This document shows, piece by piece, positions 17,481 to 25,865 of a DNA stretch of 64,000 nt; position 1 is the stretch's first letter; each line of letters opens with the position of its first letter. A program made the translations under genes and the position numbers. This DNA is from Alphaproteobacteria bacterium (lineage in GTDB: Bacteria; Pseudomonadota; Alphaproteobacteria; JAAEOK01). The notes under the pieces are model-generated. The model saw only the letters and a program-made list of their open reading frames with translations, was not told the DNA's origin and ran no database searches. Location: positions 62,001 through 126,000 of the forward strand of contig JAAEOK010000052.1 in assembly GCA_024244705.1 (NCBI GenBank), read 5' to 3'.

Positions 17481-19064
17481 CTAGAAGCTCCGCTCGACGA
17501 CCAGGGTCTCGCCGGCGCCCAGGCCGCGCACCTGATCGGTAAGGTCGCGCCATGGTTCGAGCTGTCCGGCCTGGTAGATGCGACTCATCACGACGTGGAT
17601 CGAGGTCTGGTGGCCGCCGATCCCGGCGGCGACAATCGGCGTCCAATCCTGGACCGAAACCTCGTCGCGGACGGTCAGCCGATCCTCGCGCCAAGTGAGT
17701 ACGCGGCGGAACGACATCGGCGCCGCGCGTCGGCCGGTAATCAGCAGGCGTTGCAATAGACGGCGCACGCCATCGGGATGAACTCGGCCGACGGTTACCA
17801 TGAGAAGTCGCAGCACCATGAGCTTGAAAATCGTCATTCGCGGCTGCTTCGCCCACGCGAACCGGCCCGATATTTCGATAGAGTCGGTGTCCAGCAAGGT
17901 TTCGTAGTTATCCACCATGTGGGCAACCGCGGTCGCGCCTCCATCGAACTGCAGCGAGATCTGGGTGTCGCTGGCGACCAATTGACCGTCGCGGAAATAC
18001 TTGAAGACACCGCCCTTGTTGAGCGCCAGGAACAACGCCGAGGAGCCGCGGCGCTCGGCCATCAGGCCGGCATCGGGAAAATGCCGGCGGCCTTCCGCCG
18101 GTGCGCCAGGAACCGGGCGCTGGTCCACGAAGTCGCGCCAGGCCAAAAGGAAGTTCCAGCAATGATGGCCGATAATGTGATCGTCGGCGAAGCATGCCTG
18201 GCGGCCGGCCTCCAGCCCGGCGAGAAAGCGGTCGTTGACGGCCAGTGCCTCGGGCATCCAGCGACCCGCCAGTTCGAACCCGTGGGGAAAGAAATTGTAG
18301 GTATTTCGGCTGCCGTATTCGCCACCGAAGGACCCGTCGGGATGGATCCAGGTGGCCGCGAAAGCGACCGCCTTTTCAATCGCCGAACGAACGTCGCCGC
18401 GGGGCGCCAGCTCGTGGATACGCGCGAGCACGGATATCGTCAGCGTCAGATATCCCGGGTCGCAACCGTCGTACTCATGGAACCACCCTTCGTCATCCTG
18501 CCACGAAAGGAGCCGTGCCAATCGTGCCTCGAAGGGCGCGTTCCAGCGGTCGTCCCCGGTCAGATTACCGAGCAGCGCCAAATTGAGGGCGATCAAGGCC
18601 TCATGGTTGCTCAGGCGGCCGCTCTCCCGGTGTTTCGCCAGCCAAGCTCCGCGGCGGCGGAAGAAGCTCTGGAGTTCGTCATTGCGAAGGTCGAGCAGTC
18701 GATAGGATTCCACCGCGGCGAGCAGCGAAAACGCCGTCGCGCCGGCAGCGCGTTCATAGGGGTAATAGTCGTCACAGGAGCCATCGGCGTGGGCATGGCG
18801 GGCGGCGAAGCGAAGGCCGGCGACGGCCCAATCGCGCACGGATTCGTTCTGGTAGTAGGCGTTGTTCGGGACCGCCGTATCCCAGGCCAAGGCCAGCGGA
18901 TAGATGAATTCCTGTGCCATCCCGCTGGGGAAGTCGATGATCTTGTATTGCCAGTAGTTGCGATCGAAACAGCCGTAGGTCGGACTATGCGGATTGCGAT
19001 CCTGGAGGGTCAGGATTTTGGGAATATCCGCGAGCGCGGCCGCGGCGAACGAGTCACGGCTCAT
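17481..19064 (-). CDS. Alpha/alpha-toroid-like protein, possible polysaccharide lyase or glycan-acting enzyme
   Basis: About 527 residues beginning MSRDSFAAAALADIPKILTL. No signal peptide is seen. The first 300 residues read as repeated helical hairpins rich in aromatic residues (NYWQYKIIDFPSGMAQEF, DDYYPYERAAGATAF, LLSWQDDEGWFHEYDGCDPG, YNFFPHGFELAGRWMPEAL), as in alpha/alpha-toroid enzymes. The remainder looks beta-rich, like the C-terminal half of heparinase/alginate-lyase proteins. I cannot identify the substrate. The ATG overlaps the stop of the GT2 gene as ATGA, and the gene abuts the flippase-like gene. Confidence 0.65.
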   Translation of the reverse strand: MSRDSFAAAALADIPKILTLQDRNPHSPTYGCFDRNYWQYKIIDFPSGMAQEFIYPLALAWDTAVPNNAYYQNESVRDWAVAGLRFAARHAHADGSCDDYYPYERAAGATAFSLLAAVESYRLLDLRNDELQSFFRRRGAWLAKHRESGRLSNHEALIALNLALLGNLTGDDRWNAPFEARLARLLSWQDDEGWFHEYDGCDPGYLTLTISVLARIHELAPRGDVRSAIEKAVAFAATWIHPDGSFGGEYGSRNTYNFFPHGFELAGRWMPEALAVNDRFLAGLEAGRQACFADDHIIGHHCWNFLLAWRDFVDQRPVPGAPAEGRRHFPDAGLMAERRGSSALFLALNKGGVFKYFRDGQLVASDTQISLQFDGGATAVAHMVDNYETLLDTDSIEISGRFAWAKQPRMTIFKLMVLRLLMVTVGRVHPDGVRRLLQRLLITGRRAAPMSFRRVLTWREDRLTVRDEVSVQDWTPIVAAGIGGHQTSIHVVMSRIYQAGQLEPWRDLTDQVRGLGAGETLVVERSF

Positions 19065-20035
19065 CGTGCGGCATCTTCCTCGTCTGCCGCCTCGTCGGCC
19101 AATTCGGTGCGGCGGCCGCGCAGTTGGATGTCCTCGAGTAGACTCCGGTTGACCGACATCACGTCGGCGATAAGACCGAGAATCCACAGTGAAAAGCCCA
19201 TCGTCAGAAGAATCGCGGCGAGCACCAAGCTCGGTGTATGCGCCCGTTCGGTGCCGCCGATCAACAACACCAGATAGCGCAGTCCGATCAGGAAGCCGAG
19301 GCAGAACGGAACGCTGCCAAAAGCGAAGAAAAAACGCATCGGTTTGTAGATCATGAAGATCCGCACGATGATCATCATCGATCGCGCGACGTAACTCGGA
19401 ATGCTGCTGAACAACCGCGACGGTCTCAGATCGGCGTTGGTGCGGACCGGCACCGAGACAATTTCCATCCCCCGCTGGCCGGCCTGAATGATTGTTTCCA
19501 GGGTATAAGTGTAATTATTGAAGACGTTCACCCGGAGCGCCGCTTCGCGGCTGTAGGCACGGAAACCGCTCGGCGCATCGGCGATGTCGGTATTGCTGAC
19601 CATCCTCACGACCCAGCTGCCGAGGCGCTGCAGCCGTTTCTTCAGCACCGAGAAATGCTCGATGTCGTCGATCGGCCGCGCGCCGACCACGATGTCGGCG
19701 TCCCCGTCCAGGATCGGTTTGACCAGTTTCTCGATATCAGCCGCGCGGTATTGGTTGTCGGCGTCGGTATTGACGATGATATCGGCCCCGGACCGCAGCG
19801 ACGCGTGCAGCCCGGTCATGAAAGCCCGCGCCAAGCCCTGATTGCGGCCAAGATCGACGATGTGGTCGGCGCCATGCTGCCGTGCGACCTCGACCGTCCG
19901 GTCGGTACTGCCGTCGTTGACAACCAGCCACTCGACTGAATCGACCCCGGGTACCGCGCGCGGCAAATCGTCGAGGGTCACGCCAAGCGTGGCTTCCTCG
20001 TTGTAGCAGGGAACCTGAATGACGAGTTTCGTCAT
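19061..20035 (-). CDS. Family 2 glycosyltransferase with C-terminal membrane helices (polyprenyl-phosphate type)
   Basis: A 324-residue enzyme. The GT-A domain covers residues 1-230: VIQVPCYNEEATL, LVVNDGSTDRT, NTDADNQYRAADI with the DxD metal site, and APSGFRAYSREA. Two hydrophobic segments follow at about 235-300, the arrangement of DPM/ArnC-like enzymes that load a sugar onto a polyprenyl phosphate. It is the first gene of a four-gene set continuing with the toroid-like, flippase-like and polytopic genes, with overlaps or near-zero spacing, so a lipid-linked glycan route is likely. Confidence 0.85.
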   Translation of the reverse strand: MTKLVIQVPCYNEEATLGVTLDDLPRAVPGVDSVEWLVVNDGSTDRTVEVARQHGADHIVDLGRNQGLARAFMTGLHASLRSGADIIVNTDADNQYRAADIEKLVKPILDGDADIVVGARPIDDIEHFSVLKKRLQRLGSWVVRMVSNTDIADAPSGFRAYSREAALRVNVFNNYTYTLETIIQAGQRGMEIVSVPVRTNADLRPSRLFSSIPSYVARSMMIIVRIFMIYKPMRFFFAFGSVPFCLGFLIGLRYLVLLIGGTERAHTPSLVLAAILLTMGFSLWILGLIADVMSVNRSLLEDIQLRGRRTELADEAADEEDAAR

Positions 20036-20142
20036 GGGGCCATCAAATTCATCGCGGGCTCGGGAATCATGGCTACGGAACGGCGACGGGTCGTCTGGTT
20101 TTTAGCATGGCGCCCGCGGCGGATCGAGCCGCCACGTCCCGA

Positions 20143-20568
20143 CTACTCGGCGGACAATTTGGTTCGGACATCGCCCGGTATCGGCGCCGAGCGTATGCCG
20201 GCTTCGCGGTCCGCCGCGCGCACCACCCAGATTCGGGTCTCCCGGCCTTCGACCGCCAATCGGCCGTTATTGTGAATTCGGTGCAACACCGTGAAAACCT
20301 TCTCCCGCCAGTCGTCGACCCAGGTTTCGATCTCGATGTGATCGCCCATCTTGCAGGGCGACTTGAAGTCGGCCGAGGCGTCGAGCAAGGGAACGCCGGC
20401 GAACCCGCCGTCATGCGCCTCGAACGTGGTTTCCCAAGGCATTCCGGCGAGGCGGAACATGTTTTCCGTCGCCTGATCGAACCAGATGAAATAGCGGGGA
20501 TAGAAGACGATCTGGGCCGGATCGCAGTCGCTGAAATGGACATGTCGGGATAGGAAGGCGCGAAACAT
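20143..20568 (-). CDS. Hotdog-fold acyl-CoA thioesterase (4-hydroxybenzoyl-CoA thioesterase type)
   Basis: A 141-residue single hotdog domain. The catalytic stretch DCDPAQIVFYPRYFIWFDQA at about residues 14-33 closely follows the 4HBT pattern, with the nucleophilic or base Asp in DPAQIVFY. It would hydrolyse an aromatic or medium acyl-CoA thioester. Its length is normal. It stands alone between the GT2 operon and the divergent rhodanese gene, so no pathway can be inferred. Confidence 0.85.
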   Translation of the reverse strand: MFRAFLSRHVHFSDCDPAQIVFYPRYFIWFDQATENMFRLAGMPWETTFEAHDGGFAGVPLLDASADFKSPCKMGDHIEIETWVDDWREKVFTVLHRIHNNGRLAVEGRETRIWVVRAADREAGIRSAPIPGDVRTKLSAE

Positions 20569-20704
20569 GGGCCGCTCGCAAGGACTTGGGGTTTTCTGAG
20601 AAATCCGGTCGATCGCCTTCTATCACAGCTGCCGGGCAATCACCAATCGGTGATGGCGCGGATGTTCCCGGCCGCTTGACAGTGTGCCAAGCGGGCAACA
20701 CTCT

Positions 20705-21163
20705 ATGCCGATGGTAAATACGATGCGCATGGCGCACTGGTTTCTTGCCGTCACTGCGGCGCTGGTGCTGTTTACCTCGGCCGCCGCTGCCGCGGAGCCA
20801 AAATTGAGCGCCCCGGACGCCCAAAAACTCGCCGACACGGGGGCGATCACGATTGTCGACGTGCGCTCTCCCGTCGAATGGCGCCAGACCGGGATTCCGG
20901 CCGGTGCCCTGGCGGTGACCATTCACGATCCGCGCGGCGAGGCCGGCTTCGTCGAAGCGATCCTGACCGCCGTGGGCGGCGATCGAAAGTACCCGATCGC
21001 GTTGATTTGTGCCTCCGGCGTCCGGTCGCACCGAGCTCGGCAATGGCTCGTGGCGGAGGGATTCACGAACATATCGGATGTCAGCGAGGGGATGCTGGGC
21101 CGCGGCGACGAGCCTGGATGGTTGCGACGCGGACTGCCGACCGAACCGTGTCCTGTTTGCTAG
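20705..21163 (+). CDS. Exported rhodanese-like sulfurtransferase
   Basis: About 152 residues. A signal peptide (MAHWFLAVTAALVLFTSAAAAA) is followed by one rhodanese domain: ITIVDVRSPVEWRQTGIP and the active-site loop LICASGVRSHRA with the catalytic Cys. A periplasmic sulfur or thiol-carrying role is implied. The C-terminal PCPVC adds a CxxC pair, possibly redox or metal active. Candidate starts are the ATGs at 20705 and 20726; neither has a strong ribosome site. Confidence 0.82.
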   Translation: MPMVNTMRMAHWFLAVTAALVLFTSAAAAAEPKLSAPDAQKLADTGAITIVDVRSPVEWRQTGIPAGALAVTIHDPRGEAGFVEAILTAVGGDRKYPIALICASGVRSHRARQWLVAEGFTNISDVSEGMLGRGDEPGWLRRGLPTEPCPVC

Positions 21164-21337
21164 GATCGATTTTCCATTGTAGTAAACGGATCCGATGGCG
21201 ATCCAATTCCGCCCCCAAGCCGGTGGGTAGACTCTAATTAGCGCCGAATCACTGCCAACCGTCCTGTCGCCGCAGCCTTGGCGATGACGTTGGCCCATTC
21301 AACCGGCCCCGCTGACCCGAGAGGACGGCGCCTGATC

Positions 21338-22258
21338 ATGTCCACTCCCCCTCGCCCGTTGATAGGTTGGCTTGCCGCATGCGGCTTGCTCCTGATTTGG
21401 TCGGGCTGGGTCGTGATCTCGCGGCTGGGCGTCACGCAAACACTTACGATCTATGACATGGCGATGCTGCGCTTCGCGGTCGCCGCGATCGCGGTCGCTC
21501 CTTTCCTGGTGCACTATTGGCCGCGAAATCTCGTCTGGTGGAAGATCGGGGTACTGAGCTGCGGCCCCGGCATCCCCTATGTCCTGTTCGCCTTTGCCGG
21601 AATGAAATTCGCCCCGGCCAGTCATGCCGGCGTCCTGATGAACGGGACGTTGCCGATCTTGGCCGCGATCGTCGGCCTGCTGTGGCTGAATGAACGGCCT
21701 GGTCATTGGAAGATCATCGGCATGATCATCATCCTGTCCGGCTGTCTCCTTATCGGATGGGACCGCAGTTCCGTCGGCATCGAACCGGATGCCTGGATCG
21801 GTCACCTGTTCTTCGTCGGCTCCGCACTCATGCTGGCCGGCTACATGATCGCCACCAAGGCGTGGCACGTGACAGCGATGCAGGCGCTGGTCGTGATTCC
21901 GGTCGTCAACGCCGTCTTTTACGGCCCGATCTACCTGGCTTTTCTGCCCACGACGATCGGGGCCGCGTCATGGGCGGAGATCCTGCTTCAAGGACTCTAT
22001 CAGGGCTTGGGGCCGAGCATCCTCGGTGTCGTGTTCTTCACCACCGCGATCCGCGCGATCGGCCCGACACCGACCGCGGCCGTAATGGCCGGCGTACCCG
22101 GATTGGCGGCTTTGATGGCGATCCCGGTGCTCGGCGAGTGGCCGAGCCTGTTCGCCTGGATCGGCCTCGGTCTCGCATCCGTGGGTATCCTGCTGACCGC
22201 CGGTTGGCACCCGGCTCGACGGACACGAGCGCGTGTAGTCGAACCGATTTCACGTTGA
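21338..22258 (+). CDS. EamA/DMT-superfamily transporter
   Basis: A 306-residue membrane protein with ten predicted helices in two EamA repeats. Diagnostic pieces are LLLIWSGWVVISRLGVTQTL in helix 1, APASHAGVLMNGTLPILAAI, LNERPGHWKIIGMIIILSG and, in the second half, AIGPTPTAAVMAGVPGLAAL with PVLGEWPS. It probably exports small metabolites or amino acids. The ATG at 21338 matches a normal DMT start; a longer frame from 21278 would add 20 unlikely residues. It is 174 bases downstream of the rhodanese gene. Confidence 0.82.
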   Translation: MSTPPRPLIGWLAACGLLLIWSGWVVISRLGVTQTLTIYDMAMLRFAVAAIAVAPFLVHYWPRNLVWWKIGVLSCGPGIPYVLFAFAGMKFAPASHAGVLMNGTLPILAAIVGLLWLNERPGHWKIIGMIIILSGCLLIGWDRSSVGIEPDAWIGHLFFVGSALMLAGYMIATKAWHVTAMQALVVIPVVNAVFYGPIYLAFLPTTIGAASWAEILLQGLYQGLGPSILGVVFFTTAIRAIGPTPTAAVMAGVPGLAALMAIPVLGEWPSLFAWIGLGLASVGILLTAGWHPARRTRARVVEPISR

Positions 22259-22330
22259 ATCGCAGGAATATGAGTGCGAGCCCGGCACGACATCGCGCCG
22301 GCGCCGGCATTCGGGACCGGCGGCGGGTGC

Positions 22331-23104
22331 CTATTTCGTCTTCAAGGCCGCGGTCACCGCATGGACCTGAGCGTCGATCGATACCGCGGTCTTCGACGTG
22401 ATTTCCAGGGTCCGATCCTCATAGACCGATTTCTTCGGATCCTTCGGGGTCCACGCTGCCACCGCGGCGTCGCGCTGGCGCACCAGGTCGGCGATTTGGG
22501 GCCGGAAGAGTTGGACCATCCCGGTAAGCCAGCAATTGACCGGCCATGTTCCCGGATTGACGAGATCGATTTCGAAGCAGTCAAGCAGACGAGTGACGTC
22601 GCTGGCGGTATACCAAATTTCGCCGGTCACCCAGCGGTTGGTGGTGAAGAGCGAGATCGGCAGGCCGTAATTGTTCATCGATATGGCGATCAGATGGCTG
22701 AGTGCATCGTTGGCATCCTCCGGCGCCTCGAAATCGGGAACCATCGCCGGCTTGATGTCGTCGGGCATGCCCTTCGGTCGTATGAACGTGTGGAAGTGGC
22801 CGTGCTCGCCCGGACGCTCCTCGGGCGGATGGGAGTGGTAGTAGTACTGCGATGCGGAATCGCGGTCGTAGACGTCCCCCGGCGGATAGTGGTCCCACTG
22901 CAGGAACTCACCCTCGTGGCGTAAGAGTTCGCCGACGATATTGTCGCCGCTCTTGGCCAGGACGCGGATGCAATCGACCACTTCCTCGCCCGCCACGGCC
23001 ATGCGTTCCAACTCCGCCTTGCCGAGGTGGCTGAAATCGAGGTTGTCAATCACAGCCGGGGTCGCTGGCTCCGATGGATCCAGTTCGTTTGCTGTCGTGC
23101 TCAT
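22331..23104 (-). CDS. Conserved His-rich protein of unknown function
   Basis: About 257 residues with no signal peptide. The central region has HYPPGDVYDRDSASQYYYHS and EHGHFHTFIRPKGMPDDI, a dense set of histidines and acidic residues that could bind a metal. Later elements are HLIAISMNNYGLPI, LFTTNRWVTGE and FRPQIADLVRQRDAAV. I believe this family has only a DUF label (possibly DUF6969), but I am not sure. It follows the SUMF1-like gene by four bases and is thus in an operon with it. Confidence 0.6.
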   Translation of the reverse strand: MSTTANELDPSEPATPAVIDNLDFSHLGKAELERMAVAGEEVVDCIRVLAKSGDNIVGELLRHEGEFLQWDHYPPGDVYDRDSASQYYYHSHPPEERPGEHGHFHTFIRPKGMPDDIKPAMVPDFEAPEDANDALSHLIAISMNNYGLPISLFTTNRWVTGEIWYTASDVTRLLDCFEIDLVNPGTWPVNCWLTGMVQLFRPQIADLVRQRDAAVAAWTPKDPKKSVYEDRTLEITSKTAVSIDAQVHAVTAALKTK

Positions 23105-23108
23105 ATCG

Positions 23109-24008
23109 CTATTGTGCCGAATGACCGGCATCCAAGACAAGTCGGAAACCAACCAAGATATGCTTGATATCCGTTGGACGGGAATGGCGACCCGCCGGGC
23201 GGCAAACGCCGCACCCCTTGTCGTCCCAGGATCCACCCTTGACGATGTAGCGGCGATCGCCCTTGGGGGTCGCGGTCCATTCATAGACCTGGCCCGCGGA
23301 ATCGAGGACGCCATAGGGACTGACACCCGCCGGAAAGGACCCGACCGGCATCGTGTCGAACGGGCCGAGATCATGGCTGTTCAGGCGATCGGGCTCGAAA
23401 GTATTGCCCCACGGGAAATACCGTCCGTCGGTGCCGCGCGCCGCTTTCTCCCACTCGGCCTCGGTCGGCAATCGCCATTGCATGCCTGTCTTGGCCGAAA
23501 GCCAGTCGGCGAAGGCCACCGCATCGGCATGGGAAACCATCACTACCGGGTGGTCCGCACGCCCCGGCGGGGGCGCCGGGCCGGTCCAGGCATGACGGCG
23601 GGTTCGCTCGTAGGGATGGATGAGCCTATAGCCGCGCCAGGTATCGGCGTCGACATTTGGCCAATTGTGGCCGGTATCGCGGACGAAAGCGGCGTACTGG
23701 GCATTGGTGACCGGCGTTTCGGTGATGCGGTAGGCGCCCGTATCCGCCGTGCCTAATGGTTCGTTTTCGTACCACTTGCGCTCCCGCGTGACACGATGGC
23801 CGTAGGCCGCTTCATCAAGCAAATAGGCGCTTTCGCGCTCGGCCCGGTCGGAGCCGTAGACGAATGGCCCGGCCGGCACCGCCACCGTCGCCGGCACCGG
23901 TGGTTCGGCCACCGGGGCCCGAACCGGGGCGAACGCCACGACCACGAGCGTAGCGGCCGCCAGCATTGATCGGCGCCATTTCGGCGCTGGCATTGGGATT
24001 CGAGGCAT
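23109..24008 (-). CDS. Exported SUMF1/FGE-like (formylglycine-generating enzyme superfamily) protein
   Basis: About 299 residues with a hydrophobic signal (RRSMLAAATLVVVAFAPVRA). The sulfatase-modifying-factor fold is evident: ITETPVTNAQYAAFVRDTG, HPVVMVSHADAVAFADWLS, WRLPTEAEWEKAARG, YFPWGN, and the end GGSWDDKGCGVCRPAGRHSR...GFRLV. The copper-binding active-site cysteines of true FGE are not in their usual places; instead a GCGVC pair sits in the late region. It may be a structural relative or use another substrate. The gene is divergent from the CNPC-repeat gene across 171 bases. Confidence 0.8.
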   Translation of the reverse strand: MPRIPMPAPKWRRSMLAAATLVVVAFAPVRAPVAEPPVPATVAVPAGPFVYGSDRAERESAYLLDEAAYGHRVTRERKWYENEPLGTADTGAYRITETPVTNAQYAAFVRDTGHNWPNVDADTWRGYRLIHPYERTRRHAWTGPAPPPGRADHPVVMVSHADAVAFADWLSAKTGMQWRLPTEAEWEKAARGTDGRYFPWGNTFEPDRLNSHDLGPFDTMPVGSFPAGVSPYGVLDSAGQVYEWTATPKGDRRYIVKGGSWDDKGCGVCRPAGRHSRPTDIKHILVGFRLVLDAGHSAQ

Positions 24009-24179
24009 AATCCTACAATCGGACCTTCGATGTGGGTTTTCCACTCAACTAGATGTGAGCGAACGTGAAAACACCTGACCACAAGATCGCCCTACTATTC
24101 GAATGTCTTGAATCGCCCTTGGGACCGGATCGAGGTTTAACCGCGGCCGAGCCGGGTGCGTCACAACCGGGAGGTAGAG

Positions 24180-25313
24180 GTGAAGGATTACAAACACAGC
24201 CTGCTTTCATCGACCAAGCTGCCGGTGCTGGCCGGTGCCGGCGCCCTTATCATCACAGTGACGGCCCTCGCGGTGATGGCGCCGCTGCCGGCGGCAAAGG
24301 CCAACCCGGCCGCGTTACCGGTGCAGATAGCGTCGTGCAATCCCTGCAACCCCTGCGCAGCCAATAAATGCAATCCGTGCAACCCTTGTAATCCGTGCAA
24401 TCCCTGCGCTGCGGCGAAATGCAATCCATGCAACCCTTGCAATCCGTGCAACCCATGTGCAGCGGCAAAATGCAATCCATGCAACCCTTGTAATCCGTGC
24501 AACCCCTGTAATCCCTGCGCAGCCGGCGGCGCGAAATCGGCGTGTGTGGTGCCGCGGCTGGCGGCGAACCCCTGCGCAGCGGCAAATCCGTGCAATCCTT
24601 GTAACCCGTGCAATCCGTGCGCGGCGAAATGCAATCCGTGCAACCCTTGCAATCCGTGCGCGGCAGCGAAATGCAATCCGTGTAATCCATGCAACCCGTG
24701 CGCCGCGGCGAAGTGCAATCCTTGTAATCCATGCAATCCGTGCAACCCCTGCGCAGCGTCAAATCCGTGCAATCCATGCAATCCTTGCAACCCCTGCGGC
24801 GGCGCCGCCGTCGGCGCGGAGATCACCGACGAAGAGGCCGTCGCCGTTTACGATTGCCTGCGCAAGGAATTAAAGGCGTCCTATGCCAAATCCGGCGTCG
24901 CCGCGGCGAAGACCTATCAATTGTGGCCGTCATACAATACCGCGCCCTACGTATCGGACACCCATGGCGGACGCTACGTGAACAATTACGGCAGCCCCGA
25001 CGCGCCGGTCTATGCCGAGTACGAAGGCTTGGTCGAGATGCCGGTCGGCGCCGAGTTGGCCAAGGATAGCTTCTCGGTCGCCGGCGACGGCAGCGTCAGC
25101 ATGGGGCCGCTGTTCCTGATGGAAAAAATGCCCGCCGGCTTCAACGCCGAGTCTCAGGATTGGAAATACACGATGATCATGCCGGGCGGCGCGATCTTCG
25201 GTGTCACCAACGGCAACAATTCGGCTGGCATGACGTTCTGTTTCGAGTGTCACATCGTGGCCGAGGATCACGATTCGATGATGTTTCTTCCCGAAGAATA
25301 CCGGAAGAAATAG
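24180..25313 (+). CDS. Exported cytochrome P460-like protein with a Cys-rich CNPC-repeat domain
   Basis: About 377 residues starting at a GTG, with GGGAGGT five bases upstream. Residues 1-45 contain an uncleaved or cleavable hydrophobic segment ([20 protein letters not shown]). Residues 53-206 are a low-complexity block of 34 Asn-Pro-Cys triplets in clusters separated by AAAK-type spacers; it holds 42 cysteines. Residues 207-377 resemble cytochrome P460: [57 protein letters not shown] and the c-heme motif FCFECH (CxxCH) near the C-terminus. The repeat cysteines lack the following His, so they should not hold c-type haem; metal binding, thiol chemistry or structural crosslinking is my inference. 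It is followed by a strong terminator. Confidence 0.85.
   Translation: MKDYKHSLLSSTKLPVLAGAGALIITVTALAVMAPLPAAKANPAALPVQIASCNPCNPCAANKCNPCNPCNPCNPCAAAKCNPCNPCNPCNPCAAAKCNPCNPCNPCNPCNPCAAGGAKSACVVPRLAANPCAAANPCNPCNPCNPCAAKCNPCNPCNPCAAAKCNPCNPCNPCAAAKCNPCNPCNPCNPCAASNPCNPCNPCNPCGGAAVGAEITDEEAVAVYDCLRKELKASYAKSGVAAAKTYQLWPSYNTAPYVSDTHGGRYVNNYGSPDAPVYAEYEGLVEMPVGAELAKDSFSVAGDGSVSMGPLFLMEKMPAGFNAESQDWKYTMIMPGGAIFGVTNGNNSAGMTFCFECHIVAEDHDSMMFLPEEYRKK
24336..24797 (+). repeat. NPC-triplet repeat, 154 codons
   Basis: Nine-base Asn-Pro-Cys units in runs of two to five, separated by spacers such as AANK, AAAK, AAK and AAS. A longer spacer with GGAKSAC and VVPRLAA divides it into two halves. Asn (aat/aac), Pro (ccg/cct/ccc/cca) and Cys (tgc/tgt) codons vary from unit to unit, so the protein pattern is kept while DNA identity is lost. 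Confidence 0.95.
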
Positions 25314-25342
25314 TCAGCCCGAACCTTACCTCCAGGTGACTT

Positions 25343-25370
25343 GGGCGAACCTCGGTTCGCCCATTTTTTT
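25343..25370 (+). terminator. Rho-independent terminator after the CNPC gene
   Basis: GGGCGAAC (25343-25350) pairs with GTTCGCCC (25355-25362) around a CTCG loop and is followed by A and seven T. It lies 30 bases after the stop codon. The opposite strand has no T-run after the stem, so it serves rightward transcription. Confidence 0.9.
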
Positions 25371-25416
25371 GTCACCTAGAGCAGTTTCAAAGAACTCGGA
25401 GGTTGGTCGAACGGTA

Positions 25417-25854
25417 CTAATGGCCCTCGCCGCGGATGATCATGACCGAGCAATCGGCATGGCGGGCGACCTTCTCCGCATTGGGACCGATAAGGTAGTC
25501 CCTGAGCTCCGGGCGGTGAGACCGCATCACGATAAGATCGGCGTTGACCTTCTCGGCGGTCTCGACGATCTCGTGGTAGATGTTGCCGTCGGCGATGATG
25601 CACTGGACCTGGATATCGTCGGGCACGGCTTCCTTGACCAACGCATGGAGGTGTTCGTCGGCCTGCGCGGCCATCTTGTCCTCGTAGCCCTCCGGGAAGT
25701 ACTGGCCAACCATGGCCAGGCCGAAATCGGGAACCACATTCAGCACATGCAGTCGGGCGCCGAATGTGCGGCACAGTTCGGCGGCCACCGGCAGCGTGCG
25801 TTGCCCCGCCTTTTCGGAATTGAGGTCGAGCGGAACCAGAATATCCTTGAACAT
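25417..25854 (-). CDS. Universal stress protein (UspA family)
   Basis: A 145-residue single Usp domain: MFKDILVPLDLNSEKAG at the start and VNADLIVMRSHRPELRDYLIGPNAEKVARHADCSVMII at the end. The ATP-loop pattern G-x2-G-x9-G is altered (the SHRP...GPNAEKV region lacks the classical GxxGxG), so it may not bind ATP. It directly follows the fused TRAP permease gene. In Halomonas, a Usp protein (TeaD) encoded beside TRAP genes regulates that transporter, so a similar task is likely. Confidence 0.85.
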   Translation of the reverse strand: MFKDILVPLDLNSEKAGQRTLPVAAELCRTFGARLHVLNVVPDFGLAMVGQYFPEGYEDKMAAQADEHLHALVKEAVPDDIQVQCIIADGNIYHEIVETAEKVNADLIVMRSHRPELRDYLIGPNAEKVARHADCSVMIIRGEGH

Positions 25855-25865
25855 GCCTAATCTCC

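Noticed and set aside
24336-24797. Multiple c-type haem sites in the CNPC block
   Set aside because: The CxxC motifs are followed by Asn or Ala, never His, so covalent c-haem attachment is not expected.
24188-24826. Long open frame on the minus strand opposite the CNPC repeat, with a HGLQGL pattern
   Set aside because: It is the mirror of the periodic codons in the true gene, has no independent start signal or domain, and stops where the repeat ends.
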